Source of the DNA: Algorimicrobium sp002414705
GTDB taxonomy: Bacteria > Bacteroidota > Bacteroidia > Flavobacteriales > Flavobacteriaceae
Assembly: GCA_963972425.1 (NCBI GenBank)
Contig: CAXAUF010000007.1
Location: 1 to 64,000 of the forward strand
Direction of reading: 5' to 3'
DNA length: 64,000 bases
Under the pieces are notes generated by a model. It ran no database searches. It was not told where the DNA came from and saw only the letters and a list, made by a program, of their open reading frames with translations. Positions 25,785 through 34,399 of the stretch are shown here, one piece after another. The translations under genes and the position numbers were made by a program. How positions within the stretch are numbered: position 1 is the stretch's first letter; every line of letters begins with the position of its first letter.

Positions 25785-26492
25785 TTATTCAGTTTTGTTA
25801 TCTACAGACTTTGTTAAAGCTGAAGAAATAATACCGGTTGGAATAGCAACAATTCCTAAACCAATAATTAAAATAAAGAAGGTAAATACTTTTCCGCCTA
25901 CGGTAATGGGATATACATCTCCATAACCAACGGTTGTTAAGGTTACAATTGCCCACCACAAACTATCAAATATTGAAGAGAAATGTTCTGGTTGCGCGGC
26001 ATTTTCAAAATAGTAAATACCTACAGCTGCAAAGTAAATAAGGATTAATGTGATAAACAGAAATAGTAAAATTTCTTCTTTTGCAGATTTAATAGCAGCT
26101 GTAAAATGGTTCATAGCACGATTGTAACGCACCAGCTTTAAAATTCGGAAAAGCCTTAAAAATCGTAAGGCTCGTAAGGATCTTAAATCGACACCAAATG
26201 ACAAGTAAAAAGGCAAAATAGCCAAGAAATCAATTACACCAAAAAAGCTAAAAATAAATTTAGGCTTGCTGTCCGCTACATAAATACGTAACAGATATTC
26301 AGCTGTAAAAATAACAACACTAAAAACCTCAACAATATTTAGAATTAGTTTTGTTTTTGGTTTTAAATTAGGAATGGTCTCTACCGTAAACGTTACAATA
26401 GAAACTAAGATAAGCACTTGAATAAAAATAGCGAAAATCCGACTTAACATATTGTCATTGAATTCTACAATATTTTTAACACGCTGTTTCAT
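25785..26492 (-). CDS. voltage-gated potassium-channel-type ion transporter
   Basis: 235 residues. It has an S1-S4 voltage-sensor-like part, with S4 rich in regularly spaced Arg (LRSLRALRFLRLFRILKLVRY, about 100-120), then S5, a pore helix and the K+ selectivity filter TLTTVGYGD, followed by S6 (VFTFFILIIGLGIVAIPTGI). This is the KvAP-like six-helix plan. There is no C-terminal RCK domain. Such channels carry K+ across the inner membrane and set membrane potential. It lies 6 bases after obgE on the same strand, so it is probably in the obgE transcript. Confidence 0.92.
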   Translation of the reverse strand: MKQRVKNIVEFNDNMLSRIFAIFIQVLILVSIVTFTVETIPNLKPKTKLILNIVEVFSVVIFTAEYLLRIYVADSKPKFIFSFFGVIDFLAILPFYLSFGVDLRSLRALRFLRLFRILKLVRYNRAMNHFTAAIKSAKEEILLFLFITLILIYFAAVGIYYFENAAQPEHFSSIFDSLWWAIVTLTTVGYGDVYPITVGGKVFTFFILIIGLGIVAIPTGIISSALTKSVDNKTE

Positions 26493-26498
26493 AAGTGT

Positions 26499-27497
26499 TT
26501 AATCATTCAACATGTTCCACAATTTATCTTTCAATTCTTGAAGACCTTGTTGTGCTACAGAGGATATAAACAAATAATCTACTGGAAGCTCACCATCTAA
26601 AATCTCTTTTAGTTCTGCTTTAAGCTCATCATCCAACATATCACTTTTAGAGATAGCTACAATACGTTCTTTATCTAAAATTTCAGGATTGTATCGTTTC
26701 AATTCATCTAATAGAATATCATATTGCTTTCTAATATCGTCTGCATCAGCAGGAATTAAAAATAGCAAAACGGAGTTACGTTCTATATGTCGAAGAAAAT
26801 AATGCCCAAGTCCGCGACCTTCAGCAGCACCTTCAATAATTCCTGGAATATCTGCAATTACAAATGATTGGTGATCGCGATGTTCCACAATACCTAAATT
26901 AGGCTTTAATGTGGTAAACTCGTAATCGGCAATTTTAGGTTTTGCAGCAGTAACTACAGATAACAAAGTAGACTTTCCTGCATTTGGAAAACCAACTAAT
27001 CCAACGTCAGCTAATACTTTTAATTCTAAAACAATTTCAATTTCTTCACCTGGAATTCCAGGTTGTGCATAACGTGGTGTTTGATTTGTAGACGTTTTAA
27101 AATGCCAGTTTCCACGACCACCCATACCACCTTTGGCTATTATTTTTTCTTCACCATGATCGGTAATTTCAAAAAGAATATCATTGGTTTCTTTATCACG
27201 AACAACAGTTCCTAAAGGCACATCCATGTAAACATCAGAACCATCAGCTCCCGTGCTTCTACTTTTACTACCATGAGAGCCATGTTCTGCTTTAAAATGT
27301 CTTTTGAATTTGTAGATATATAAGGTCCAAAGATTCTGATTTCCACGAATTATTACATGACCACCACGACCTCCATCTCCACCATCTGGACCACCTTTTT
27401 CAATATACTTTTCTCTATGTAAATGCGCAGAACCTTTTCCACCATTTCCGGAAGACACATACAATTTTACGTAATCCACGAAATTTCCTTCAGTCAT
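26499..27497 (-). CDS. obgE: Obg-family GTPase
   Basis: 332 residues. Obg GTPases act in late 50S ribosome assembly and stress control. The N-terminal Obg fold is glycine-rich (VSSGNGGKGSAHLHREKY, GGPDGGDGGRGGHVII), residues 1-158. The G domain has G1 GFPNAGKSTLL, the TTLKPNLGIVE switch, G3 DIPGIIEGA, and a G4-like AISKSD. There is no C-terminal OCT domain of the B. subtilis type, as usual in Bacteroidota. The start at the ATG giving MTEGNFVDYVKLYVSSGNGG is normal. It heads a minus-strand operon with the channel and DUF4136 genes. Confidence 0.96.
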   Translation of the reverse strand: MTEGNFVDYVKLYVSSGNGGKGSAHLHREKYIEKGGPDGGDGGRGGHVIIRGNQNLWTLYIYKFKRHFKAEHGSHGSKSRSTGADGSDVYMDVPLGTVVRDKETNDILFEITDHGEEKIIAKGGMGGRGNWHFKTSTNQTPRYAQPGIPGEEIEIVLELKVLADVGLVGFPNAGKSTLLSVVTAAKPKIADYEFTTLKPNLGIVEHRDHQSFVIADIPGIIEGAAEGRGLGHYFLRHIERNSVLLFLIPADADDIRKQYDILLDELKRYNPEILDKERIVAISKSDMLDDELKAELKEILDGELPVDYLFISSVAQQGLQELKDKLWNMLND

Positions 27498-27664
27498 AAT
27501 TATCCTATAATTTATACACTTAAATTTAATGATAACAGCTTTAAGTTTTGCTTTTTATCTTTAAATTGCATGTTACTTCTTTTCCCAAAATGGGACATTA
27601 TTCTAATTAATTACTATTTCTGTTTTTACTTATTTACTTAAAAAGATTTCAGCAACAGAAAAAG

Positions 27665-28777
27665 CTATTTCAAAGTGTCAATTACCTGACTTAAGCGTTT
27701 GGTAATATCTTCAATACTTCCAACACCATCCACACCAAAATATTTGTTTTGAGCCGAATAGTAATCTTTTAATATAGCTGTTTTATTATAGTATTCTGTA
27801 ATACGATTTCTAATAATGGTTTCATCAGCATCATCTGGTCTACCACTTGTTTTTCCACGTTCCAACAAACGTTTCACTAACACCTCATCATCAACCTCTA
27901 AAGCAATCATGGCATTTATTTGAGAATCCTTTTGCTCCATTAACTTATCCAGCGCATCTGCTTGTGCATTTGTACGTGGAAATCCATCAAAAATAAAACC
28001 TTTAGCATCAGCATTTTTTTCAACTTCTGCGTTCAACATATCAATAGTTACAGCATCTGGCACTAATTCGCCTTTGTCCATATATGATTTAGCTAACATA
28101 CCTAAAGCGGTTTCGTTTTTAATATTAAATCGGAACACATCACCTGTTGAGATGTGAACTAAACCATACTTTTCTTTTAAAAATTCTGCTTGTGTGCCTT
28201 TACCTGCTCCTGGAGGTCCAAATAGGACTAAATTAGTCATGTGTTGTGTTGTTTTTAGTTGGTATATTTCAGGTAAATCTCGTCCCAATCCATCATAATC
28301 TAAACCGTAGCCTACAATAAATTTATTAGGAATTTCAATACCTACATAATGTAATTTATAATCTTTTTTATAGGCTTCAGGCTTGTAAAATAAGGTAGCG
28401 ATTATGAGTTCCTTGACATTTTCATTCTTAAAAATCCTATGAACTTCAGAAAGCGTATTTCCTGAATCTATAATATCTTCTAAAATAACAACTGTTCTAC
28501 CTGTTAAATCTTGCGTTAATCCAATAAGGCGCTGAATATCTTCAGTAGATTTTACACCTTCATAAGATGCTAGTTTTATAAAAGTAACTTCGCAAGGTTT
28601 TGGGTATTTTTTTACAAAATCACTTACAAACATAAATGAACCATTCAAAACACCAATAAACACGGGTATTTCATCACCTAATTTATCAGCAATTTCTTTA
28701 ACCATACGCGATACAGTAGCAGCAATTTCTTTTTCAGAAATAAATGGTTTAAAATATAAATCGTGAAGCTTTATCAC
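27665..28777 (-). CDS. fused hypoxanthine phosphoribosyltransferase - adenylate kinase
   Basis: One 370-residue frame encodes two enzymes that are normally separate. Residues 1-179 are Hpt (hypoxanthine/guanine salvage with PRPP), with the PRPP loop VVILEDIIDSGNTL. Residues 180-370 are adenylate kinase (ATP + AMP = 2 ADP): MTNLVLFGPPGAGKGTQ gives the P-loop (Gly187-Lys193), then IFDGFPRTNAQADAL and a short LID, KTSGRPDDADE. The junction reads EIYQLKTTQHMTNL with no stop codon. The internal Met180 is where an unfused adk would begin, so separate translation of Adk as well cannot be excluded. A TATCTTTG box precedes it. Confidence 0.93.
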   Translation of the reverse strand: MIKLHDLYFKPFISEKEIAATVSRMVKEIADKLGDEIPVFIGVLNGSFMFVSDFVKKYPKPCEVTFIKLASYEGVKSTEDIQRLIGLTQDLTGRTVVILEDIIDSGNTLSEVHRIFKNENVKELIIATLFYKPEAYKKDYKLHYVGIEIPNKFIVGYGLDYDGLGRDLPEIYQLKTTQHMTNLVLFGPPGAGKGTQAEFLKEKYGLVHISTGDVFRFNIKNETALGMLAKSYMDKGELVPDAVTIDMLNAEVEKNADAKGFIFDGFPRTNAQADALDKLMEQKDSQINAMIALEVDDEVLVKRLLERGKTSGRPDDADETIIRNRITEYYNKTAILKDYYSAQNKYFGVDGVGSIEDITKRLSQVIDTLK

Positions 28778-28798
28778 TAGTTCTTAATTTTAGAAATG

Positions 28799-28806
28799 CA
28801 AAGATA
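28799..28806 (-). promoter_or_regulatory. -7 promoter box of hpt-adk
   Basis: TATCTTTG on the minus strand, 22 bases upstream of the fusion gene's ATG. Confidence 0.45.
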
Positions 28807-28842
28807 ATCATTTGATTAACGTTTTGCGAATTCTAATATATA

Positions 28843-28899
28843 TTGTTGGGAAATAAGTTTTTTGTCAAACCTAGGATTTGTATTTTTGTTGGGAAATAA
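28843..28899. repeat. 14-bp direct repeat in the purK promoter region
   Basis: TTGTTGGGAAATAA occurs at 28843-28856 and 28886-28899, 43 bases apart. The second copy overlaps the end of the purK -7 box and the likely transcription start. It could be a duplicated operator or a chance duplication. Confidence 0.5.
28881..28888 (+). promoter_or_regulatory. promoter of purK (-7 box and -33 TTTG)
   Basis: TATTTTTG matches TAnnTTTG and is preceded by TTTG at 28861-28864. The purK ATG (28937) is 48 bases downstream. Confidence 0.5.
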
Positions 28900-28936
28900 C
28901 TTTCAAGTCGAAATTTGGCTTAAATGCAAAAATACC

Positions 28937-30091
28937 ATGAATTACTTTTCTTCCAACTTTAAATTAGGCATTCTAGGTGGTGGCCAATTAGGTAAAATGC
29001 TTTTAAATGATACGCGAAAATTTGATATTTACACCAGCGTCATGGATTCAAGTCCAGAGGCTCCTTGCAAAATTGCTTGCAACGAATTTCATTTAGGCGA
29101 CTTAATGGATTATGATGCTGTTTATTCTTTTGGCAAACAAGTAGACGTTCTAACCTTTGAAATTGAAAATGTAAATACAAATGCGCTAGCAGCTCTAGAA
29201 AATGAAGGTGTAAAAGTATATCCATCCTCTAAAACATTACGAACCATTCAAAATAAGGCTACTCAAAAATTATTTTACCGAGATCATCATATTCCAACAG
29301 CCAATTTTTCTCGTTTTGCATACACTACAGAAATTGAAGATGCACTTGATAATGGTGGTTTAATACTACCCTTTGTTTGGAAAAGTGCCCAATTTGGTTA
29401 TGATGGAAATGGCGTAAAAGTAATTAGGAAATTGGAAGATCTAGACGGACTTCCCAACGTTGAATGTATTGCAGAAGCCATGATTCCGTTTAAAAATGAA
29501 TTGGCAGTAATTGTTGCAAGAAACCCAAATGGTGATGTGGCAACGTATCCAGTTGTTGAAATGGAATTTCATCCGGAAGCTAACCAAGTAGAATATGTAA
29601 TTTGTCCGGCAAGAATAGATCCGAAAGTTGCACAAAAAGCTACCGATATTGCTTTACAAGTTTCCAAAGCATTTAACCATGTAGGTCTTTTGGCTGTTGA
29701 AATGTTTCAAACACAAGATGATAGTATTTTGGTTAATGAAGTCGCTCCAAGACCTCATAATTCTGGGCATCAAACCATTGAAGCCAGTTATACATCGCAA
29801 TTTGAGCAACATCTTCGTGCTATTTTAAACTTACCTTTAGGTAAAACAGAAAATAAAGCTGCTGGTGTAATGGTTAATTTGGTTGGAGCCGAAGGACATA
29901 CAGGAGATGTTGTTTATAAAAATATAGAAACCATTATGGCCATGAATGGTGTAACTCCTCATATTTATGGAAAAAAGCAAACACATCCATTCAGAAAAAT
30001 GGGACATGTTACCATTGTGGATGAATCCATTGCAGAAGCAAGAAAAATTGCTGAAAATGTTAAGAAAACGATACACGTTATTAGTGAATAA
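28937..30091 (+). CDS. purK: N5-carboxyaminoimidazole ribonucleotide synthase
   Basis: PurK uses ATP and bicarbonate to carboxylate AIR to N5-CAIR in purine synthesis; PurE, encoded 136 bases downstream, converts the product to CAIR. 384 residues from the chosen ATG. The frame is open upstream to a TTG (28862), but that extension contains the promoter and has no family similarity. Evidence is FKLGILGGGQLGKMLLNDTRK at the N-terminus (dinucleotide-like loop), the ATP-grasp core (FVWKSAQFGYDGNGVKVI) and VNEVAPRPHNSGHQTIEA with the metal-binding Glu/Asn residues. Confidence 0.96.
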   Translation: MNYFSSNFKLGILGGGQLGKMLLNDTRKFDIYTSVMDSSPEAPCKIACNEFHLGDLMDYDAVYSFGKQVDVLTFEIENVNTNALAALENEGVKVYPSSKTLRTIQNKATQKLFYRDHHIPTANFSRFAYTTEIEDALDNGGLILPFVWKSAQFGYDGNGVKVIRKLEDLDGLPNVECIAEAMIPFKNELAVIVARNPNGDVATYPVVEMEFHPEANQVEYVICPARIDPKVAQKATDIALQVSKAFNHVGLLAVEMFQTQDDSILVNEVAPRPHNSGHQTIEASYTSQFEQHLRAILNLPLGKTENKAAGVMVNLVGAEGHTGDVVYKNIETIMAMNGVTPHIYGKKQTHPFRKMGHVTIVDESIAEARKIAENVKKTIHVISE

Positions 30092-30227
30092 TTTAAACCT
30101 AAAAATTGTTATTGAGTTGTTAAAAGAATCGCAATACAGAACAAAACCTGAATATAAAATATTATTATAAGTTGACTTTAAACAAGACAAATTTGTAGGC
30201 TAAAAACCTAACTAGACATTAAAAATT

Positions 30228-30716
30228 ATGAGTAAAGTAGGAATTATTATGGGAAGCAAGAGCGATTTGCCAGTTATGCAAGATGCTATTGATATTTTAA
30301 CCGAATTTGGAATTGACATAGAAGTAGATATTGTTTCGGCACACCGAACACCCGAAAAACTTTTTGACTACAGTAAATATGCACATACACGTGGCATAAA
30401 TGTCATTATTGCTGGAGCTGGTGGTGCTGCACATTTACCAGGTATGGTAGCTTCGTTATCGCCTTTGCCAATTATTGGTGTTCCTGTAAAAAGCAGTAAT
30501 TCCATAGATGGTTGGGATTCTATTTTATCTATTTTGCAAATGCCAGGTGGTGTTCCAGTTGCTACGGTTGCTTTAAATGGCGCAAAAAATGCAGGTATTT
30601 TAGCTGCTCAAATTTTAGGCAGTACAGATTCTGATATTCAAGATAAAATTATGACCTACAAAGAAGGATTAAAAGCAAAAGTGATTGATTCCGCCAAAGA
30701 TTTAAAAAAGTCGTAA
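30228..30716 (+). CDS. purE: N5-carboxyaminoimidazole ribonucleotide mutase
   Basis: 162 residues, the normal length for class I PurE. It converts N5-CAIR to CAIR. The N-terminal loop GIIMGSKSDLPVMQDAIDIL binds the phosphate, DIVSAHRTPEKLFDY holds the catalytic His, and IIAGAGGAAHLPGMVASLSP is the second signature. It forms the expected purK-purE pair. A hairpin follows the stop codon. Confidence 0.97.
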   Translation: MSKVGIIMGSKSDLPVMQDAIDILTEFGIDIEVDIVSAHRTPEKLFDYSKYAHTRGINVIIAGAGGAAHLPGMVASLSPLPIIGVPVKSSNSIDGWDSILSILQMPGGVPVATVALNGAKNAGILAAQILGSTDSDIQDKIMTYKEGLKAKVIDSAKDLKKS

Positions 30717-31040
30717 AACAAATAAACCTCGACAAGAAGCCGAGGTTTAACGCTATTAATCAATAATTTTTAAGTGAGTATGAAACTCTCATGAAAAAAT
30801 CTGGTACAAAAGTAATATTTAAAAGGAGATTATGTGCCCTTTTTTATCTTAAATTTTAGTTAATAATCCCGTAAACATTGATGTCGTAAGAAAAACACCA
30901 CAATGATTTATATTTTATAGAACACTAAAAATTAAATACATATTCAACCTTTATAATCTAGAAAAAGGTGTCATTTAATAATTTGAAAATAACATCATTT
31001 TTCAACTCATAATATTTACCAAAAAAGAAAGAATTAACAC
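30717..31040. other. 324-bp non-coding gap
   Basis: No start-to-stop frame of useful length, tRNA or riboswitch-like structure is visible. It holds the hairpin at 30724-30748 just after purE. The remainder is AT-rich sequence, presumably including the promoter of the M3 peptidase gene, although no TAnnTTTG match stands out close to its ATG. Confidence 0.5.
30724..30748 (+). terminator. hairpin after purE
   Basis: Perfect stem AAACCTCG / CGAGGTTT with a 9-base loop, starting 8 bases after the purE stop. It lacks a T tract, so termination may be weak. Confidence 0.5.
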
Positions 31041-33077
31041 ATGAATATACTTAATAAACCATTTGAAACGCCCTATAACACAGCACCATTTTCAAAAATT
31101 CATGATGCCGATTATTTACCTGCTTTTAAAATAGCTATTAATAAAGCCAAAGCTGAAATTGATGCGATTACCAAAAACACGGAAGCACCTTCATTTGAAA
31201 ACACCATAGCGGCTTTAGATTTTTCAGGTGAGGAACTCGATAGATTATCCAGTATATTTTTTAATATGAATTCCGCTGAAACCAATGACACCATTCAAAA
31301 AATAGCCCAAGACGTTTCGCCATTATTATCTGAATTCAGTAATGACATTACCTTAAACCAGGCATTATTTGAACGCGTTAAAAGTGTTTACAATAATAAA
31401 TCAAATTTAGATTTAACAAAAGAGCAAGACACCTTACTCGATAAAAAATATAAGGGATTCTCCAGAAATGGTGCAAATCTTCCAGAAGATAAAAAGCAGG
31501 AACTCCGTGAAATTGACAAAAATTTAAGCAAACTAAAATTAACGTTTGGTGAGAATGTGTTAGCCGAAACCAATAATTTTGAATTGCATATAACAAACGA
31601 AGCTGATTTAGCTGGTTTACCAGAAGGTGCTAAAGAAGCTGCCAGTAATTTAGCCGAAAGCAAAGGGAAAACTGGTTGGCTAATCACTTTAGATTATCCA
31701 AGTTATATTCCATTTATGACCTATGCAGATAATCGGGAACTTCGAAAAAAACTCGCCATTGCATCTGGAGCAAAAGCATTTCAGAATAATAAATTTAACA
31801 ACCAAGACAACGTATTACAAATAGCAAAACTACGTTTTAAGCGCGCTAACTTATTAGGCTATAAAACACATGCGCATTTTGTTTTAGAAGAACGCATGGC
31901 TAAAAACCCAGAAACCGTTGAAACATTTTTGATTGACCTTCTAGAAAAAGCAAAACCAGCAGCCATAGACGAATTTAAAAATTTAGAAAAATTTGCTAAA
32001 GATTTAGATGGAATTGACCAACTACAAAAATGGGATGGCGCATATTATGGTGAAAAACTGAAACAGAAATTATTTGATTTAGATGACGAGAAATTAAAAC
32101 CTTATTTCAAATTAGAAAACGTTATTCGCGGTGTTTTTACCATTGCCGAAAAATTATTTGGCTTACAGTTTGAAGAAATTAATAACATTGACAAATACCA
32201 TGACGACGTTCTTACTTATAAAGTTACCGATACTAATGCTGAATTAGTATCCATTTTTTATGCCGACTTTTTTCCAAGATCAGGCAAGAGAAATGGTGCT
32301 TGGATGACAGTTTATAAACCACAATACATTAAAACTGGCAAAAATAGCAGACCACACATTTCCATAGTTTGTAATTTCACCAAGCCAACAAAAACAAAAC
32401 CATCCTTATTAACGTTTAACGAAGTCACCACCTTATTTCACGAATTTGGTCACGCGCTTCACGGCATGCTCGCCAACACAACCTATCCAAGTTTATCTGG
32501 AACAAGTGTGTTTTGGGATTTTGTAGAATTACCAAGTCAGGTGTTAGAAAACTGGTGTTATGAGCAAGAAGCACTGGAAATTTTTGCCACGCATTATGAA
32601 ACTGGTGAAGTCATTCCTATGGATTTAATTCAGAAAATTAAGGCATCAGCAACCTTCCATGAAGGTATGCAAACTATGCGTCAAATAAGTTTTGGATTAT
32701 TAGATATGAGCTGGCATGCTGGCGAGTCGCCAGAGACAATTAATTCAGTAAAAGAGCATGAATCAAAAGTTTTTACAAGCACACGTTTATATCCAGATGT
32801 AGCAGAAAATTGTATGAGCACATCCTTCTCGCATATTTTTCAAGGTGGTTATAGTTCAGGATATTACAGTTACAAATGGGCAGAAGTTTTGGATGCCGAT
32901 GCATTTGAATATTTCCAAGAACAAGGCATTTTTAATCCAGAAGTTGCTAAAAAATTCAAAGACAACATCCTATCGCAAGGAGGAACAGACGACCCAATGG
33001 TTTTATATAAACGCTTTAGAGGTAAAGAACCACAACCAGATGCTTTGCTAAAACGCGCAGGACTACTTAAAAAATAA
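31041..33077 (+). CDS. M3-family oligopeptidase (peptidyl-dipeptidase Dcp-like)
   Basis: 678 residues, typical for the M3A group (Dcp/oligopeptidase A), which cleaves short peptides. The zinc motif is HEFGHALH with His467, Glu468 and His471, followed about 25 residues later by FVELPSQVLENW, whose Glu is the third ligand. The N-terminus NKPFETPYNTAPFSKIHDAD is the usual Dcp opening. The C-terminal HIFQGGYSSGYYSYKWAEVLDADAF (about residues 597-621) holds the substrate-binding His and Tyr residues. No signal peptide, so it is probably cytoplasmic. Confidence 0.94.
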   Translation: MNILNKPFETPYNTAPFSKIHDADYLPAFKIAINKAKAEIDAITKNTEAPSFENTIAALDFSGEELDRLSSIFFNMNSAETNDTIQKIAQDVSPLLSEFSNDITLNQALFERVKSVYNNKSNLDLTKEQDTLLDKKYKGFSRNGANLPEDKKQELREIDKNLSKLKLTFGENVLAETNNFELHITNEADLAGLPEGAKEAASNLAESKGKTGWLITLDYPSYIPFMTYADNRELRKKLAIASGAKAFQNNKFNNQDNVLQIAKLRFKRANLLGYKTHAHFVLEERMAKNPETVETFLIDLLEKAKPAAIDEFKNLEKFAKDLDGIDQLQKWDGAYYGEKLKQKLFDLDDEKLKPYFKLENVIRGVFTIAEKLFGLQFEEINNIDKYHDDVLTYKVTDTNAELVSIFYADFFPRSGKRNGAWMTVYKPQYIKTGKNSRPHISIVCNFTKPTKTKPSLLTFNEVTTLFHEFGHALHGMLANTTYPSLSGTSVFWDFVELPSQVLENWCYEQEALEIFATHYETGEVIPMDLIQKIKASATFHEGMQTMRQISFGLLDMSWHAGESPETINSVKEHESKVFTSTRLYPDVAENCMSTSFSHIFQGGYSSGYYSYKWAEVLDADAFEYFQEQGIFNPEVAKKFKDNILSQGGTDDPMVLYKRFRGKEPQPDALLKRAGLLKK

Positions 33078-33087
33078 AACATAAAAA

Positions 33088-33516
33088 ATGAATATAAAAA
33101 ACACACTAGCCGGAGCATTTTTAATGCTAAGTACCTTTGGAATTTATGCACAAAAAGTGAACATAAAAAAAGGCGATATTTTTGTTGATGATGTTAAATG
33201 CTTAACGGTAGACGGAAGTCCTATAAATTTTTCTTACTTCAATTTAGAAGATGAAGAACTCTTCATTCTAAAATACATTGACGATGAAAAAAATGGATCC
33301 TATTATTGTAAAGTGACTTTTTTAGAATAGAAAATATCATTCACATCTAAAACTTATATTTTCACAAAAAAAGATTTAATTAAAAAACTAATACAGAGCA
33401 AAGTCCTTGTAGACTGTAATTTAATTGAAGATAAAATTGAAAATTTTGTTTTAAAATATGATGAAAATATAGAATCTGATAATATTCATGTTAATATTTC
33501 TATTGACAGAAATTAA
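33088..33516 (+). pseudogene. small secreted protein gene interrupted by an in-frame TAG
   Basis: Frame 33088-33330 encodes 80 residues with a signal peptide (MNIKNTLAGAFLMLSTFGIYAQ) and then KVNIKKGDIFVDDVKCLTVDG. It stops at TAG (33328-33330). The same frame continues without a further stop to TAA at 33514-33516 and reads like protein: KISFTSKTYIFTKKDLIKKL, DCNLIEDKIENFVLKYDEN and HVNISIDRN. The simplest reading is a full-length gene of about 142 codons broken by a nonsense mutation, with a truncated 80-residue product still possible. I do not know the family. It lies 10 bases after the M3 peptidase gene. Confidence 0.65.
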
Positions 33517-33579
33517 ATATTAGTACCAATCGACTTATAAAAATAGTCTATTTTTGATAAAAATTGCTGAAAAACATTT

Positions 33580-34134
33580 ATGCCTAAACACCTTATAAAC
33601 CCAGATCAATGGATAGATCGGTATTCCGATTACCTTTTCAACTTTACTGTTTCTCGTGTAAACGACAGAGAAAAAGCGAAAGATTTGGTTCAGGATACGT
33701 TTTTTGCTGGCTTAAAGTCCATGAAAAATTTTAAAGGCGAAGCGAGCGAGCGTACGTGGCTCATTTCTATTTTAAAACGAAAAATAATTGATCATTACAG
33801 GAAAATAAACTCTAAAAAAGGTCAAGCTGAAGTCCGAATGACCTACAATAGCACTGAAGACGAAGGCGACTGGTTAGAAGAACGAATAGCAGATCCGTTT
33901 GATAAAACCGCCCAAGACACTCTTGAAAACGACGAATTAGGTGATGCTATTTATAATTGTTTAGATAAACTTCCAGAAAAACAGGCAACAGTTTTTAAAA
34001 TGAAAACTATTGAAGGTTTAGAAACCGAAACAATTTGTAATGAATTAAACATTACAGCGTCTAACCTATGGGTTATTGTACATAGAGCCCGAACGGCTAT
34101 GGCAGATTGTATGGAAAAAACATGGTTTAATTAG
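33580..34134 (+). CDS. ECF-type sigma-70 family RNA polymerase sigma factor
   Basis: 184 residues. Region 2: DYLFNFTVSRVNDREKAKDLVQDTFFAGLKSMKNFKGEASERTWL (residues about 18-62), with DLVQDTF the core-binding and -10 recognition helix. Region 4: LPEKQATVFKMKTIEGLETETICNELNIT, then ASNLWVIVHRARTAM, the -35 recognition helix. ETICNELNITASNLWVIVHRAR is a variant common in one flavobacterial subgroup. A short CxxA-type protein gene starts 4 bases after its stop codon, the usual place for a regulator. Confidence 0.93.
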   Translation: MPKHLINPDQWIDRYSDYLFNFTVSRVNDREKAKDLVQDTFFAGLKSMKNFKGEASERTWLISILKRKIIDHYRKINSKKGQAEVRMTYNSTEDEGDWLEERIADPFDKTAQDTLENDELGDAIYNCLDKLPEKQATVFKMKTIEGLETETICNELNITASNLWVIVHRARTAMADCMEKTWFN

Positions 34135-34138
34135 CAGC

Positions 34139-34399
34139 ATGAAAAAAAGATTTTTGTTTATTACGTGCGAAGAAGCACAATATATTTGTGATAAAGCACA
34201 ATATAATGAAGCAACAAGTTGGGAGAAATTTAAACTTACGTTACGCTATGGATGGTGCCATGTTACGCGTGCTTATGTTAAACGTAACACGAAGCTTTCA
34301 GAATCGGTAAAAAGTTCAAAAGTGAACTGTTTGAAAACTGTAGAACGGAAAGAAATTGAGACGAAATTCAATCAAGAATTATCTAAACAGGAGCATTAA
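34139..34399 (+). CDS. short putative anti-sigma-like protein (degenerate zinc-finger type)
   Basis: 86 residues from the ATG at 34139. An upstream ATG at 34076 is less likely because it lies inside the sigma gene. The start MKKRFLFITCEEAQYICDKA, then QYNEATSWEKFKLTLRYGW, resembles small proteins after ECF factors that carry C..A...CDK...EAS...K..L..H...C..C. Here the expected His and second Cys of the HxxxCxxC zinc site are not kept (RYGWCHVTRAY), so metal binding is doubtful. No membrane segment. Its last 21 bases overlap the convergent UbiA-like gene. Regulation of the sigma factor is inferred from context. Confidence 0.65.
   Translation: MKKRFLFITCEEAQYICDKAQYNEATSWEKFKLTLRYGWCHVTRAYVKRNTKLSESVKSSKVNCLKTVERKEIETKFNQELSKQEH

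Noticed and set aside
27423..27641. 72-codon plus-strand frame between obgE and hpt-adk
   Set aside because: Starts inside obgE antisense and runs into AT-rich intergenic sequence; hydrophobic content is a composition effect.
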